Origin: Ptychodera flava
Taxonomy: Eukaryota; Hemichordata; Enteropneusta; Ptychoderidae
DNA: 64,000 nucleotides
Assembly: GCF_041260155.1 (NCBI RefSeq)
Contig: NC_091947.1
Span: 26,050,115-26,114,114, forward strand
Reading direction: 5' to 3'
Position numbers and translations under genes: made by a program. The notes beneath the pieces were generated by a model. The model was given only the letters and a program-made list of their open reading frames with translations, made no database searches and was not told the DNA's origin. Shown here in pieces: positions 20,831-35,310 of this stretch (position 1 is the stretch's first letter; the number at the start of each line of letters is the position of its first letter).

Positions 20831-23800
20831 GAGGCACATAATTACTGAGAATAATTGTGTCCGATGGGGCCATCATACCGTAGATAGGTTTCATTGTATC
20901 CATTCTCACGCAAATGAGCAGACAGCAAGTTTCACAGTAATGTTGTTTTCCCCTCATGTGATGGTACAGCAGCATTAGGTAAGTTCCAGTAGAAATGTCC
21001 AATATTCCCCAGAAACAATGAACCTCAGGTAGACCAAAGGAAAGCTTCAAAGGTGATCAACATAATTCATAAAACAACATGCCTTTGATAGGGACACTTT
21101 GTAAATATTTTGTCTTTGTTTCTTTTTTCAACCTGCCAAGTTTATATCAGAGAATAAAATGCTAATTTCAAAAGTGTTTCTTTGTAGTTATAGAATCTCC
21201 TACCATCATTGTAAGAATAATGGTATTCAGTAAGTATTATCGAAAGTGACATCTACCAAGCGGAATGTCTTATCTTATTGGTTGCTCTGAGTGACATACA
21301 AAAATATATGTTTACGTTTCCAGATCGCCCAACAATTGTAGCTTTCAATACAAGTTAAAGTCTGGATGTTATAATACAGAAACTGTGACCCTTGTTAAGC
21401 ATTGAAGCAGATCTGATATGAATGTAGATTGCAAATGATCCTCTTTTAATGTTTAAGGAGTTCTTGTATACAGATCAGCATAGACATTTTTCAGTGTCTT
21501 TATCCAAAGTCAGGCTGGTGTTTGTTCATTCACTCAAACTTGTCAAATATGGCAACACAATACATAATCACTGCCATCATTTTATTCCTTGTTCAGAGCC
21601 ACCATTCACCTGCACAGCCCAAAAGCTATCCATTTTGCTAAACCTCATTACCAGGCTAAAAAAGAGCGCCCTCATTAGTTTAGCGTGCATTTTTTGATCC
21701 TGCACGACAATGCTTTTCTTCATAGACCGTATAGAGGGGGCCCTCTTCAGGCTATAATTTCTTATGATATATTTCCCTGCCCACTGACACGGAAAAAATG
21801 CTCGCCAACCCTCCCGCTGGCGCGAAAAATACTTCAAATTTTGCCCTATTCTTCGCTTAGAATAGCGTTTTAATCAGTGTATTTGTTTGCTGCTTCTGAC
21901 AAAAGCATTCCGTGTCATCTGATGCAAATGAAAGACGAATATATATTAACTATTAAAAAGGGGTCGTCGATAATCAAAGCTGTCGCATTAGAAACGAAAG
22001 CGTAGTTCGGAAGGGAGTGTAAGACTCCAAGTCGTTTTACGTGCGTCAAAATCGCAATGAGGATTATAATTTAACAGAAAATTAAATATAAATACAATGT
22101 AAGATCGTGATACCATAATGAATACGATATTTTAATTGCAACGCATGGAAGCAGAGCAGAAGAGAGAAACTCCACGTACCGAAGACAGAGGATTTTAATA
22201 ATGACACGGGGCACATATTAGTGTGCCGTTTTAAATATATGGTTCATGGACTCAACTAAATCTGATTATACAGCTCCGATGCAGTACTATCTTTGCGTTC
22301 ATCGAGAACAAATGGGATACAAATCCGTGTTCGTCGAGAGCAAATGGGACACAAATTCCGACAAGTGAATGACAACCTAAAAATTACAAAAATGAACTCT
22401 CACAGAAGAATATAAGGTACATGGAATGTTGAAAAAAAATGTAAATGTAAACTTTTTTTTATCTATATCCACGTGCAGATTTTGCAAAGCGTTTGCGTTC
22501 AAGACAGGTTGGTATTCTCTACACACAGTAAACAGCAGTTTATTGTGTGTAGAGAAAACAGAGCAGAACCAATTTCACATTATAAGGAGTTTCGTTTTGC
22601 TGGGCCTGACACCAAAATTAAAAGAATGAATTTTCTAGTGCGTCAGTTTTTATATGATCGACAACACCTAGATAAGTAATAAAGACATTATGTAACACTC
22701 TTTTGTCCGTTTGTTTTGTTATTGTTGTTGTCTTTTTTGTTTTCTTTCACTTTCTTTTTTATAAGAGCACGTTTCGACCTCAGTGTCTACCAATGCCTAT
22801 CTCTTCGACGACTAGCCCCTCTGATATAGCCTTCCAGCTTTATCATGAACCGAAGGTGAGGAACAAGGTTATTCTGATCGCCAGTCCATTGTGCAGTATT
22901 TTGCCTTCTTCCTATTCAAAAACAACGCCATGCTTTCAGAGTGCATAAGAAGTAAATTCTTTGTGTTGCATCTAATCAAAATTCCGAAAGGTAGGCAGCC
23001 CGGGTAAGTGGTCACCCAGACAGACAGACAGACACATACATACTCACACACACAAATAAATCACAAAATCAACTTTTCTGTCGTTGAGTTTTCTCGTACA
23101 ACATATTCTGTATATTCCATATACATCGGGAGGGTAACTTTCCAGTTACCATGGTTTAATGTTTATAACATGACTGCTGTAAGGAAATACTTTATTGCAA
23201 TGTAAAAGTCATGGCTAGGTTTTGCTACAGAATACTGCCATCGATCGAATATTTTGCCACAAAAGCTTTCGTTTTCATGTTAAAAACACCGAAAACCTAA
23301 GTACCTGCGGACGCAAAACAATGAATTAAATTATTTCACCCTAACATGTTGAACAAATGTATATTTTCCATAGCACCTGTAGATTTTGTTATTTAAACAT
23401 TTTAAAGTTTGTTCAAACTTTCCACAAGGGAACTTTCAACCAGTGTCTCACCAAATCAAGAATAAAAATCAGGGGTCATCTTACAAAGTCGGGTACTAGA
23501 GAAACGAATTATCTAACATTACCTAATCTTGAAAATCAAAATGTACTGTGTAAACAAAATGATCTTTTCGATTTTCGAAAAACTAAGACGGTGAAATGTT
23601 TTGATACTCCCCTAGGTAGATAAGAAAAGAATTGTAAACTATTGAGATTTCCTGGGGCGCATTATGCCTTAATGCAACTCCACTGTTATTTTTGTTTTCT
23701 TTTCTGAGTTGTTGTAACCCTTTTCATCCCTACCACAGGATGATGTGTTAATAAAGTATTTACGATAATAACTTGGACATTATCTCAACCAATCGTATAT

Positions 23801-24474
23801 TATACGTACGCAGAAGCTTTAAAATCAAACTGACGGACAAAGATCTCATACTTGTATCCGATCAGTGTTTGCGTTTGCCTTTTTTAGCAAGCAACATAAG
23901 TTCATAAATCCCCATTCGACATGCATAAAATAGCTGACGCAAATCAGATAACCCTGACTGAAACATTAAAAAAACAGTACCGGTATGTTGGGTTGAAAGT
24001 TGGCATTATTCTAAGACAAAGGGTTCAATGAAATATGGACCGGTTAAACAATGCTAGGATAGTCCATAATTTCCGGAGTACTTGTAATTTAGCTGCTGGA
24101 ATAAAGAAAACCTGGAAGGTAAAAAAAATATTTCTTTGGGCTGACTTTGGTACGTTTATAAACACTGAGAGGTTATACAGAAAAGTGAATGAAAACAGAA
24201 AGGTAATAAAGCTTGCTACACAGTTTTGTAACGGAAAATGTGGGTCAAGGTGAGTCGGGCACAAAACTCTAGAGAAGATAATATCCTATGATGTAATAAA
24301 ATGTATGATACAATTGTCCTTGCCGTTTTAAGACGTCGAATGATTTCCAAGTAACGCTTCTCTCAAATTGACAGAAACGTAAACTTTATATTCATCAAGT
24401 CCCTTTTGGTAGGATACTACTGATCACACTTACCGAAATGGTGGACAGTTCTTTGCAATTCAAAATGAATGCAT

Positions 24475-24523
24475 CTCACCAGCTGATGACCAGATTCCTT
24501 GAATCTGGTCATCAACTGGTGAG
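24475..24523. repeat. Hairpin just after the stop of the 12-helix protein gene
   Basis: The 22-bp arms (CTCACCAG.TGATGACCAGATT and complement) differ at one position and flank a 5-base loop. The hairpin begins 14 bases downstream of the TAA at 24537 on the minus strand, so it would lie in the 3' UTR. No AATAAA is seen nearby. Confidence 0.85.
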
Positions 24524-24536
24524 CTGAAAGAAACCC

Positions 24537-25934
24537 TTATTTAATTTTCTGTTCTGCTCCGTGCAGTTTTTGGTGCACTAGTACAAATGATAGGCATGCT
24601 CCTACAATGTAGATCAACGTCAGGCAGATGGTAATTGGTACTATATAGAACTGTGCATCGAGAGCTTGGACCAACCACGAAATGGTCACAAGACCAACGT
24701 ATATGCCGAGGAAGCCACATGTATACACAATCTTAGGAACAACGACAGCACCAGAACGCATTCTGATAAAAGATACCCACTCATTACTTCGCAAAACTGT
24801 ATTCATCACAAACCAAGCTAGGACTACTAGCAGATACTCGATGACGGGAATACGAAAAGCTTCATTGATTCTGACCCAAGGACGATCCGCCTTTTCTGGG
24901 AGCCAACTGAATAACCAGATCACAAAGCCCGAATAACAGACGAAAGGCAAGAAACGGGTAAACGCTGGCAACTTTGCCCAAAACGGTAGACCAAACAGCT
25001 GTGTCATGGCAAACAGCCAAAGAAAACCGCAGAAGAACATAGGCCACATTTTGGTACCATTCAGATCAGGCCCGCCCGACTGTACAGCGACTGCTGTGGC
25101 ATGGACGAGAGCCCAGAATTCGAGAAGCAGCCTCCAGTAACGATTTAAGTGCATGTTAGTGTACATAAGGCTCCCCTGAAGCATAAGCATCCACGTAAAA
25201 ACGAACCCAGAGGCATGGGCCCAGGTGTTCTCCATTGGATGATACCAGAAAGTATAGACTGCGGCCCAGGCAAATGCATAGCCGTGGTACTTGCGGATGA
25301 AGTCGATGGGCTTGGTTCCAAGTCTCAGTTTTTGACTGAAGAATCCTTGGCTCTCCTCTGTTGGCCAACCGAAGGCTAATCCACGGTCTTTATACTCCAT
25401 TAGTAAGACTAAAACGAGAAGCATTATCACCGAGCCTTGTGAACTGGCTACGCTAACATCTTGAGCCAAAGCATCGTAGAAAACATGGGTCTGGATGAGA
25501 TGCACCAGGTGAAAACAAGCGTTGATATACAGAGCTTTCCAGTTGGGCGGTGCCAGATCGGTAGAGTACTTTTGCTCTTGTGATTGCCTTCTCCTTATTT
25601 GGGCTTCATATATGACCGTCCACACAAATACTTGATGAAATATGTAACACAGCCACACGGCACCCCTCGTCAGAACGGTCACCCTCTGTGGGGCGAGCTT
25701 CCAGTAATACCACCTAGCACTTGCGTCGATACCATATCGTCCGGTCACATTGAACTCTTCATGATAGGGTTCCGGGAGAAACCGTCCCCGTGATGTTTTG
25801 CTAATATTGTGCGTATAGCCGGAGTTGGCATCCCAGCCACGAAAGGATCCAAGGGCAAACATGGCGGCCAAAATTACTGTTATAAACACCATTCCTATTT
25901 TCCACGCTTGAATGTCTTCCCGTCGTTCGGACAT
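24537..25934 (-). CDS. 12-helix membrane protein, histidine-rich, family not recognised
   Basis: An uninterrupted frame of 465 codons ends in TAA. I count about twelve hydrophobic segments: residues 11-30, 84-109, 133-153, 165-183, 213-232, 240-260, 267-287, 297-319, 326-345, 361-381, 398-423 and 429-454. The region 31-82 is a polar loop with two N-glycosylation sequons (NIS, NVT), suggesting it faces outside. Histidines cluster in or beside helices: 100, 142, 145, 150, 217, 232, 240, 262 and 278. The strings KYHGYAFAW, WYHPMENTWAHASG and MHLNRYWRLLLEFWALVHAT look conserved. Such spacing could bind haem or metal, but this is inference. The frame starts right after TTTTCTTTAAG, a good acceptor, and joins in phase to a possible first exon at 28258-28302, which would give 480 residues. 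It is not similar to any transporter family I can name. Confidence 0.85.
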   Translation of the reverse strand: MSERREDIQAWKIGMVFITVILAAMFALGSFRGWDANSGYTHNISKTSRGRFLPEPYHEEFNVTGRYGIDASARWYYWKLAPQRVTVLTRGAVWLCYIFHQVFVWTVIYEAQIRRRQSQEQKYSTDLAPPNWKALYINACFHLVHLIQTHVFYDALAQDVSVASSQGSVIMLLVLVLLMEYKDRGLAFGWPTEESQGFFSQKLRLGTKPIDFIRKYHGYAFAWAAVYTFWYHPMENTWAHASGFVFTWMLMLQGSLMYTNMHLNRYWRLLLEFWALVHATAVAVQSGGPDLNGTKMWPMFFCGFLWLFAMTQLFGLPFWAKLPAFTRFLPFVCYSGFVIWLFSWLPEKADRPWVRINEAFRIPVIEYLLVVLAWFVMNTVLRSNEWVSFIRMRSGAVVVPKIVYTCGFLGIYVGLVTISWLVQALDAQFYIVPITICLTLIYIVGACLSFVLVHQKLHGAEQKIK

Positions 25935-28257
<2,323 letters not shown>

Positions 28258-28302
28258 CTCTATCTGAATCAGTCGCTTTCTTTCCTCGCTTTGACGCATC
28301 AT
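28258..28302 (-). CDS. Probable first coding exon of the 12-helix protein gene
   Basis: Encodes MMRQSEERKRLIQIE and ends exactly at a strong GAG|GTAAGT donor in phase 0. The next downstream splice acceptor opens the 465-codon frame, also in phase 0. The join makes a single charged helix (RLIQIE-MSERRED). The exon has no homology support of its own. Confidence 0.5.
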
Positions 28303-29595
28303 GGCGGTCACAGCTGGTCACTCTATCTGATTCCAGAAATTGTTACCACGACTTGAAATAAAGAACTGAAAAGAACGTTCGACGATCATAAGGAAATGAA
28401 AGCGGAGCTCACAGCGTGGAGTTTCAGACTGCAACGAAATTTCGTGCCAGGAACGAACTCTGCATGACCTACAATAGATCTGGGTAATTACGTGCGAATT
28501 CGGTCAATGGTTAGTATGTCCTTTGTGTAAGGGGTCGCGGGTAACTACAGTATGTCCGTATCAAACCAAACTAGGGCATCGGAAGAAGGGTGCATAAAGA
28601 TGCATGATACTCAATCACCGTTCAGATTATCTTTCGATGAGATTTTTACGTTTTTACCCTGCCAGCAACTAGAAACTTCTAATAACCTACTCCATTACAT
28701 GTAAATTTATCGTTGTTAAGGGTAGTTCAGATCATAATTTCGTCGTCTGACTTTTCTTTTTAGAGTCTTAGGACATTTGAGGGCAAACGGGATGAATTTC
28801 CTTTGTCATTGTATTTTTACTTATTTATCCACGATACCTTAGTCCGACCAACAAAATCCCGTAAATGTAAACAGCTTACAATTGAGGTTTACAATTCCCC
28901 TAGCATTGGCGATCATATAATCTGAATACTGAGTTCTGACGTCCCCTCAGTTTAGTTGAAAATTGTCCGTACATACCCGGTTAATTATTTATGTCGATTT
29001 TCTGCTTACAACTTTGAACTCCGCCGCCCTAAAGGCCCACCAGTAGCATGGATACAACATCAACATTGCAACCTCCGGGACAATCGGTAACTTTGTTTAA
29101 AATATAGTTATATATTAGCAAAGCCAGAATGCGTTGGAAATTCAATCATATTACCATCCGGTGGACGGGGGAGGGGGGAGTACACAATTTCACATTTGAT
29201 CTTAAATCTTTCAGAACACAAAATTCGTGAAGGGAAATATCGATTATTTTGTCTTCTTAATTCAAGTCAGCGAATACAATAGAAATATAGTAGCAGCAAA
29301 CCAAGCGAGCTTCTTCTTCACAGTTAATACTAACAAATATGAAGTGAAAGCAGTTACAATGAAAGCTTGTTATTAATGATTCTTACAAACAAAGGTTAAG
29401 ATGATATTCACAATGCAGTGTATAGGATGCAGTGTATGTATTGCATGGTATATGTCGACAGTTAAGTTTGCCGAATAAGAATCATATTCTCCAATATAAC
29501 CTAGCATTCTATCCATTAGTAAATTACATAAAACATAATTGCAATCAGTTGAACTCATGTTCATAGATACCAGCTTTAGTGTAGATTGCATTGAG

Positions 29596-29667
29596 AGATC
29601 CGTCGCTTGGGGACGCGCTCTACGCTCTCCGCGTACGATAGAGCGCCCTCGCGTTAGCGACCGATCT
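29596..29667. repeat. GC-rich imperfect hairpin
   Basis: The ends AGATC.GTCGCT and AGCGAC.GATCT pair, as do inner GCGCTCTA/TAGAGCGC blocks. The base composition differs from the AT-rich flanks. Confidence 0.6.
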
Positions 29668-30823
29668 TTCAGTGTAGTATTCGTGAAGCCCAGCAAAAGG
29701 TCTTCATCATGTGACGCTCCTCAAACAAGTCACTTTTATTCATATATCCCCTGTACTCCGAATCATATAAAAAACATACGGCAAATTCACGCAACTGTAT
29801 GTCATTGCAAGGGGCATGCAAGAGGTTAACAGCTGCGAACGTGACACCTCAAAGGCCAGTTGAAACTATTTAGCTGAAATCAGGTTGGAGAAAAGATTGG
29901 AAGACAATGAAATAATTTTTTGGTTGCAAGAAGTCTCAGAAGAGATATGATCTAGGAAGCAAGATTATTTTAGTGTGCTACAGCTTTAAAGGGATCACGT
30001 GACATGTGTGATATTATTGTACATTATTAATAATTATACACAGCAGTTTTTAACAGCATATTTTCTTGTTATTTGTTACGTTCTAATGGAGTTCAACCCA
30101 AGTGGTTAGAGTTAGAAGTGATGGAGGTTTATGCATCAGTTGATCATCACAAATGACATGGACATTGCAAGTTCATGTCCAAGTGATCATAAAAAGGGCA
30201 CATCATATCGACGTAGCTTACGTCTGTCAAGAGGAACAATATGTGGCACAGACCTGTAACATTTTTGACGCGGCATGCACAGCACAAAGTTCGGCATATG
30301 TCAAGCGAGTTGTACCCTTACTCATGTTTTATGGGCCCCTTTAGGAAGAAATATGACTAAGTCGTTGAAATCAACGTACCAGACGACATTAGAAACGTAA
30401 TCCAAAATTAGAAGAGTAATTTGTCGTGTAACTAACTCGAGCGCCACCTGTAGAGTCACTCACTGAGTATATGGCTTTACTTTGAACAGTTGACCTAGGG
30501 GTAGTGAGAACGCATCAGAAACAAGCATTGACATTTAATGGGCGCTATAAAGAACATACGCATTATAGAAATGACGGGCGAGTCTGTTATTTCCATATAT
30601 TATCAGCGAACCCAAGAAAACCGTCAAAATTTCCGAAAATTTCAGGAGCGAACAACGACTACGGGCCCCAGAAACTGAGCAATACGCGACGCACTGTCAC
30701 GCGCGCTGTAATAAATTGGCAAATCCGGAGATGTTTTCAGAAAAAATATCTCAACTTGACCTACAAGTGCTCCATTTTATTTTGTGATTGATTATGATTT
30801 ATGTTTGAGCTGTAAAGTTTCGA

Positions 30824-31136
30824 TAATAGCGCTGTTCACGGTTACAGGTTTGTTACTAAATATAGCTGTACGCGCGCGACATCGGACACGCAGCTTGAAA
30901 TGCGGACAAATTTTATCAATGTTGCATACATGGCCGTTTTTGCAGCTTGTACTCTGAGTCGTGAATATGCCTTTTAGTATTCATTGTTACACTAGCAGTC
31001 GCCCACTAAGATGTGTTTTCGTCGTTTTTGCATGCGTAATTTTCAAAAGCGTAATCTAAAAATGCGGACAAATATTTATTTTTGCATATTAATGAGAGAA
31101 CAGTGACGTAAACTGTGAACAGCCCTATTTGAGTTG
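30824..31136. mobile_element. MITE-like element, about 310 bp
   Basis: Ends AATAG.GCTGTTCAC and, inverted, GTGAACAGC.CTATTT. Inside, AATGCGGACAAAT occurs twice in direct orientation. No coding capacity. Confidence 0.55.
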
Positions 31137-31414
31137 TTAATCTTATTATTCATATTCACGCCTCGGGCATGTAAACGAACCATTACTGTGTATTTGTGGT
31201 CTGTCACGTGGTTCAGCTCGACCAATCAAAATGCGACGGGCAGGGCATGGTAATATATCATTTATTACACCTCACTCATTCAGCGTGCACTGCCATTGGT
31301 TAAACACGACTCACGTGACATGTAAAAGAACGTGATGATGCCCTCTGCGAATGTGATGATGCCCTCCGCATTTGATATTACATGGGTGACGTCATTTTAC
31401 TTACTGCGCATCCT

Positions 31415-31671
31415 TTCTGCGCACAACAAATTGTCGTTCGCATGTACTTGCAGTTAGCAGCTGCAAAACGTCATGCAGAGCTGTCACCCGCACAGTTAGA
31501 CGATATTTTGATGCAAGTACACAGCAAACGAACGAAAATGGGAATGCAATTTCTGTGTTCTGCGACTATGCAAGCAACAAATTTGGATACACCACCGAGG
31601 AGATCGGCAAACTTTCAGCGGAAACCCAAGACTCGGCACTAACATTTTACGCTGAGGTCCAGACTCAATAA
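31415..31671 (+). pseudogene. Crypton-like tyrosine recombinase N-terminal fragment
   Basis: The first frame holds LSPAQLDDILMQVHSKRTK. After a frame break near 31537 a second frame continues NAISVFCDYASNKFG, then LSAETQDSALTFYAEVQTQ and TAA. This order (short helix, SKRTK-type motif, then LxxFYAEVxxx) is that of the region preceding the recombinase domain in Crypton elements and their host relatives. No recombinase domain follows. Homology is judged by pattern only. Confidence 0.4.
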
Positions 31672-31742
31672 GGGGAACTGTACTCGAAGAAGTCTTTGTG
31701 TTTTTGTGCCTTTGCATGTTTGCTTGTTCGGTGTAATAAATA

Positions 31743-31930
31743 TAATAACACATGAGAGCGAGGGCAATATCACGATTTTTGCCTGCCCTCGGGCTGGTGG
31801 TCATGATCGAGAATATTGATCAAATGATGCCCTCGCCTACGGCTACGGCATCATCAATATTTCGATCATGACCACCATCCCTTGGGCAGGCAATAAATCG
31901 TGATATTGCCCTCGCTCTCATGTGTTATTA
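31743..31930. mobile_element. Palindromic MITE, 188 bp
   Basis: Arms of about 85-90 bp begin TAATAACACATGAGAGCGAG and end with the complement. The loop is near CTACGGCTACGG. TA-rich flanks leave the target site uncertain. Confidence 0.75.
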
Positions 31931-31934
31931 TTTA

Positions 31935-32906
31935 AATACCCATGCCCATATTGCTACATCCTAGTGACGTTCACCGTAAAATATCAGCCGTGATATTTCA
32001 CGGTAAACGTCGAGATATGCACGATGAACTCCATCAATTTTAGAGTTTTCCCCGAACTACATTAGCAGTTTGTTGGTGAACAACATAAACAACAAAATGG
32101 CTGCCGCTCCCCGCCTGCGAAGCGATGTCGCTGACGTAAAAACTTGAAGGGCTTCGAGGAACACGGGTAGGCCTATTTCTGGTTGCAAAATACGGAAATA
32201 TCACGTTGAGTCTTGAATTTTTTTCCCATGGTATTTTTTTTTGGTCAAGTTCTGGCAATCATTCTGCCGTTCGCACGGCGCCGGCACTGTGCACGGTCTC
32301 CACCGAACACGTAGTGAGCGCGTGGCGCGACAGCGATGTCGCGCGCGCGACGACTGTTGACATGGCAACTCTAAGGGTAAACTAACAAAATGGCGTCCTC
32401 TTCGCGCGAGCTCCGTGCCGTACGACGATCTAAATCAGGAGAGATTTAAAGCTGAGCAGTTTTTGATCGGTTACAGTTGTAATAGCATATTGTACCTTAA
32501 AATGTTCCTTCTGTATGACGATTTTTTGTATCCCGGTGTCTTTCTTCTTGGGTTTCATTGAGATATGGACGACTTGCAGCGATGTCGCGCGTGAAGTTGA
32601 CATCTTCGTCTTATACTTTATGAATGAAGCCTGTTCACATAAACATTCTGATATTTATGCGCAAGGCGTAATAAAGTAAAGCCTGAAAATTTAAGGTTTT
32701 TCGTTCTATTAGTAAAAATTCAGTAAAATTATGGGCATGGGTATATGATAAATCGGTTATTACCCAATATCGCCTGTTCCTTGTGTCATATCAGCATTCG
32801 TGTCATATGTGCTGCGTCAGACACTCGACTTCGTCTCGTGTCTGACGCAGCACAAATGACACTCATGCCGATACGACACAGGAACAGGCGATATTGGGTA
32901 ATAACC
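31935..32906. mobile_element. Non-autonomous DNA element, copy 1
   Basis: ATACCCATGCCCAT near 31936 and ATGGGCATGGGTAT near 32731 form inverted ends. They are followed by a 150-bp palindrome (32755-32906) with arms GGTTATTACCCAATATCGCC and complement. The body (for example ACCGTAAAATATCA, AATGGCTGCC, GATTTAAAGC) recurs at 54165-55030. Confidence 0.6.
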
Positions 32907-32920
32907 TCTAAATAACCTCT

Positions 32921-32921
32921 A

Positions 32922-32965
<44 letters not shown>
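32921..32965. repeat. (ATT)n microsatellite
   Basis: About fifteen ATT units directly after the palindromic element. Confidence 0.95.
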
Positions 32966-33699
32966 CGTTCTGAGCACACAAACCTAACGGAAAACTTTAC
33001 GCTTTTTGCGATTGCTGTACGTGAGGTTCTTTCATGGGTAGGCCTAAACAAGTCAGGGACACAAAACAGGTCACAGGGAAAAAGATCGAAAAAATATCGA
33101 CAACCGTTTGTCAATAACCAAAACTTGTAACACAAACATCAACCATTCAGGCTCATTCAGGCATGTCAGTTTGAATGTAACCAGGTTACAAAGTTTAGCT
33201 TAGGTAGAGGTTTCTTTGTCAAACGTAACTTTCGAACTCGGACCCCCATTCAGACCTAAACACCATTGTGGAGATTTACCCATAAATGTGGCTATATCGT
33301 GTGTAAGAATTTTTACAAATCAAACAGATGTCATGCACAGTGTTATTTTTAAATTCCATAATAACTAACTGAACGTAAAGTACGTTTGGGTTAATTAGGA
33401 ATGTGAAATTATTAAGTCATGAAAAATAAATACAATCTTCTGGTTAATTTTCTTACAGAGAGCTCAAATCGTATAAACACTTGATACATTTTTTATAAAA
33501 AACTTTGCAACAGTGAGATTCAAATTCCAATTTAAGCTTATATTTCTAAAAGAAAAGGTAGAACTTGACACAGAGGAGGAAAGTGTACATATATTCGTGA
33601 TGGCATTGCTTCCATTCCTCTACCTGATCAAAATGATGAAAATCTCAAATCGGTTCAGGCGGATGTACTACTACTAAACGTTAAACAATTTTCATAGAG

Positions 33700-34650
33700 A
33701 AGTTTTATGACGACGACACTGCTCATTTACATGTTTAATGAACTTTCGTAATTAAGGATAAACATTTGGATTGACTACACCAAAGTTGGCAAAACTTACC
33801 GTGTACATCGGAGATACAATGAGATAACAGTAACTGTTACAACAGGGCTTTTTCTTTTTTACATGAGTTGACTTTTGATATGCGTGTTTAAGGAACTTTT
33901 CTGATTAGATATCTGAATCGAATGGACCAAAGTTGATGAAATTTGCTATGAATATTGAAGATACTATCAACAAAATGATACAATTCCTATGAAAGTCGAA
34001 CAGCATTATTAAAATTACCCATATAGCTAATTTGGACAAAGTTGAGGAAACTCGTAATGTACGTTGACAATTCCATGATAAAACAGCAATGAAAGTTATT
34101 TTGCTTTCCTACATCAGGTTAGCTGCATATTTAACTGACTTTCTGCGTTGGATATGTAGATGTTGACTGACTTTACCAAGCATGACAAAATTTGCCACGT
34201 GCATTGAAGTTGCTATGATGTAACAGTAATGAAGGTCCTTTTGCATTTAATGGACTTTACTAATTAGGGATTAACACAATTTAAGTCCATGAGACTTGCT
34301 ACGTACATCGAAGATACCATGATATAACAGAAATAAAAGTAATTTTGAATTATTTAACCTCGTTATTACTATTTTGCACATTTCATGACCTTTACCGGCC
34401 AGTGAAATTAAACTAGGACTTTGCTAAAGTTGAGGAAAGCTACTATATATATTGACGAGACAATATTTTATTGTATAAGAACATTTGCATTTCAATTAAT
34501 TTATAATGTGCATAATTAATGAGCTTCACCATTTTGCATATAATACAGAGGACTGCACCAAAGCAAATTAAATTTGCTGTATACAGTGATGATGCAATGA
34601 TACTGTATGACAGCGGTGGGAGAAATTCATCATTTTTCATTTCAGCTAAT
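33700..34650 (+). repeat. Degenerate tandem array, about 145-bp period
   Basis: Units contain CATGTTTAATGAACTTTC.TAATTA followed by ACCAAAGTTG..AAAACTT and a GAAGATAC.ATGATATAACA block. Several such units can be aligned by eye, and the family is shared with 40.7-41.9, 52.1-52.7 and 61.4-62.3 kb. Confidence 0.65.
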
Positions 34651-35180
34651 TACAGGTTTGTAAAGTTAAAAAGTAATTGAAATTATACATGATGAATATT
34701 GCTTGGGATGCTGATTATAACTTTATGAGTAAAGTGACAAATTTATGGCAATAATGTCAGAAAAAAGTGTCAATTTACAGACAGTCGCAACATATACTGA
34801 AACACTAGAGCATTTTCTGTTCCTATCTCTTTCTGCTTTCTGTGAGAATTGCGCTGATGTTAAGTTCAATAAAGAGGATCATCGTATTTACCAGTAACTG
34901 TTGAAGAACTTTAAATTTACTGGATAAAGAAGATACCATCAAATAATGGGTACTTTACCCAATAATCAACATCACAACGGGGGAAATGAAACACACTGAC
35001 AAATAAAGATTGTCTCTGTCTTGAACGATATAAAAATCGTGAACACTCTAAAAACTAGCAACGAACAGGAATTTAACCATAAAATTCTCTAAAATACATT
35101 CATGAATCTACTTGCTGGCCCTTTTCAACTTTGCGAAGCAAGACGAGTTCTTCATTTGCAAAGCTACAAGATTTGCGAAG

Positions 35181-35310
35181 CTACATGTCTTGCTTTATCA
35201 AATCTGCGCCTTTTTCAGCAATCATGATTGTAGGCGCGTTCGTATTACCGGAGGTGATATGAGGCATGACAGAGGCGTCAACCACACGAACATTGTCTAA
35301 TCCTCGCACT
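35181..35310 (-). CDS. GMC last exon with SGNTNAPT and stop
   Basis: Encodes [16 protein letters not shown], then [19 protein letters not shown] and TAG. Acceptor CCGTTTCAG, phase 2. Confidence 0.95.

Larger units (their letters stand above)
18186..24474. other. Intergenic stretch between TMEM128 and the 12-helix protein gene
   Basis: Both neighbouring genes end here (convergent). It contains a short palindrome at 19308, a microsatellite-linked array at 20.03-20.64 kb and a dispersed repeat at 20.65-20.83 kb. From 21 to 24.4 kb I see only short ORFs without family resemblance. Confidence 0.5.
28303..35180. other. Intergenic stretch rich in palindromic elements
   Basis: Holds the foldbacks and MITE-like repeats listed separately (29.6, 30.8, 31.7, 31.9-32.9 kb), a Crypton-like fragment, an (ATT)n tract and a 145-bp-type array. 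I see no other gene. Confidence 0.5.

Noticed and set aside
25149..25379. Plus-strand ORF within the 12-helix gene
   Set aside because: A shadow of the long minus-strand coding frame.
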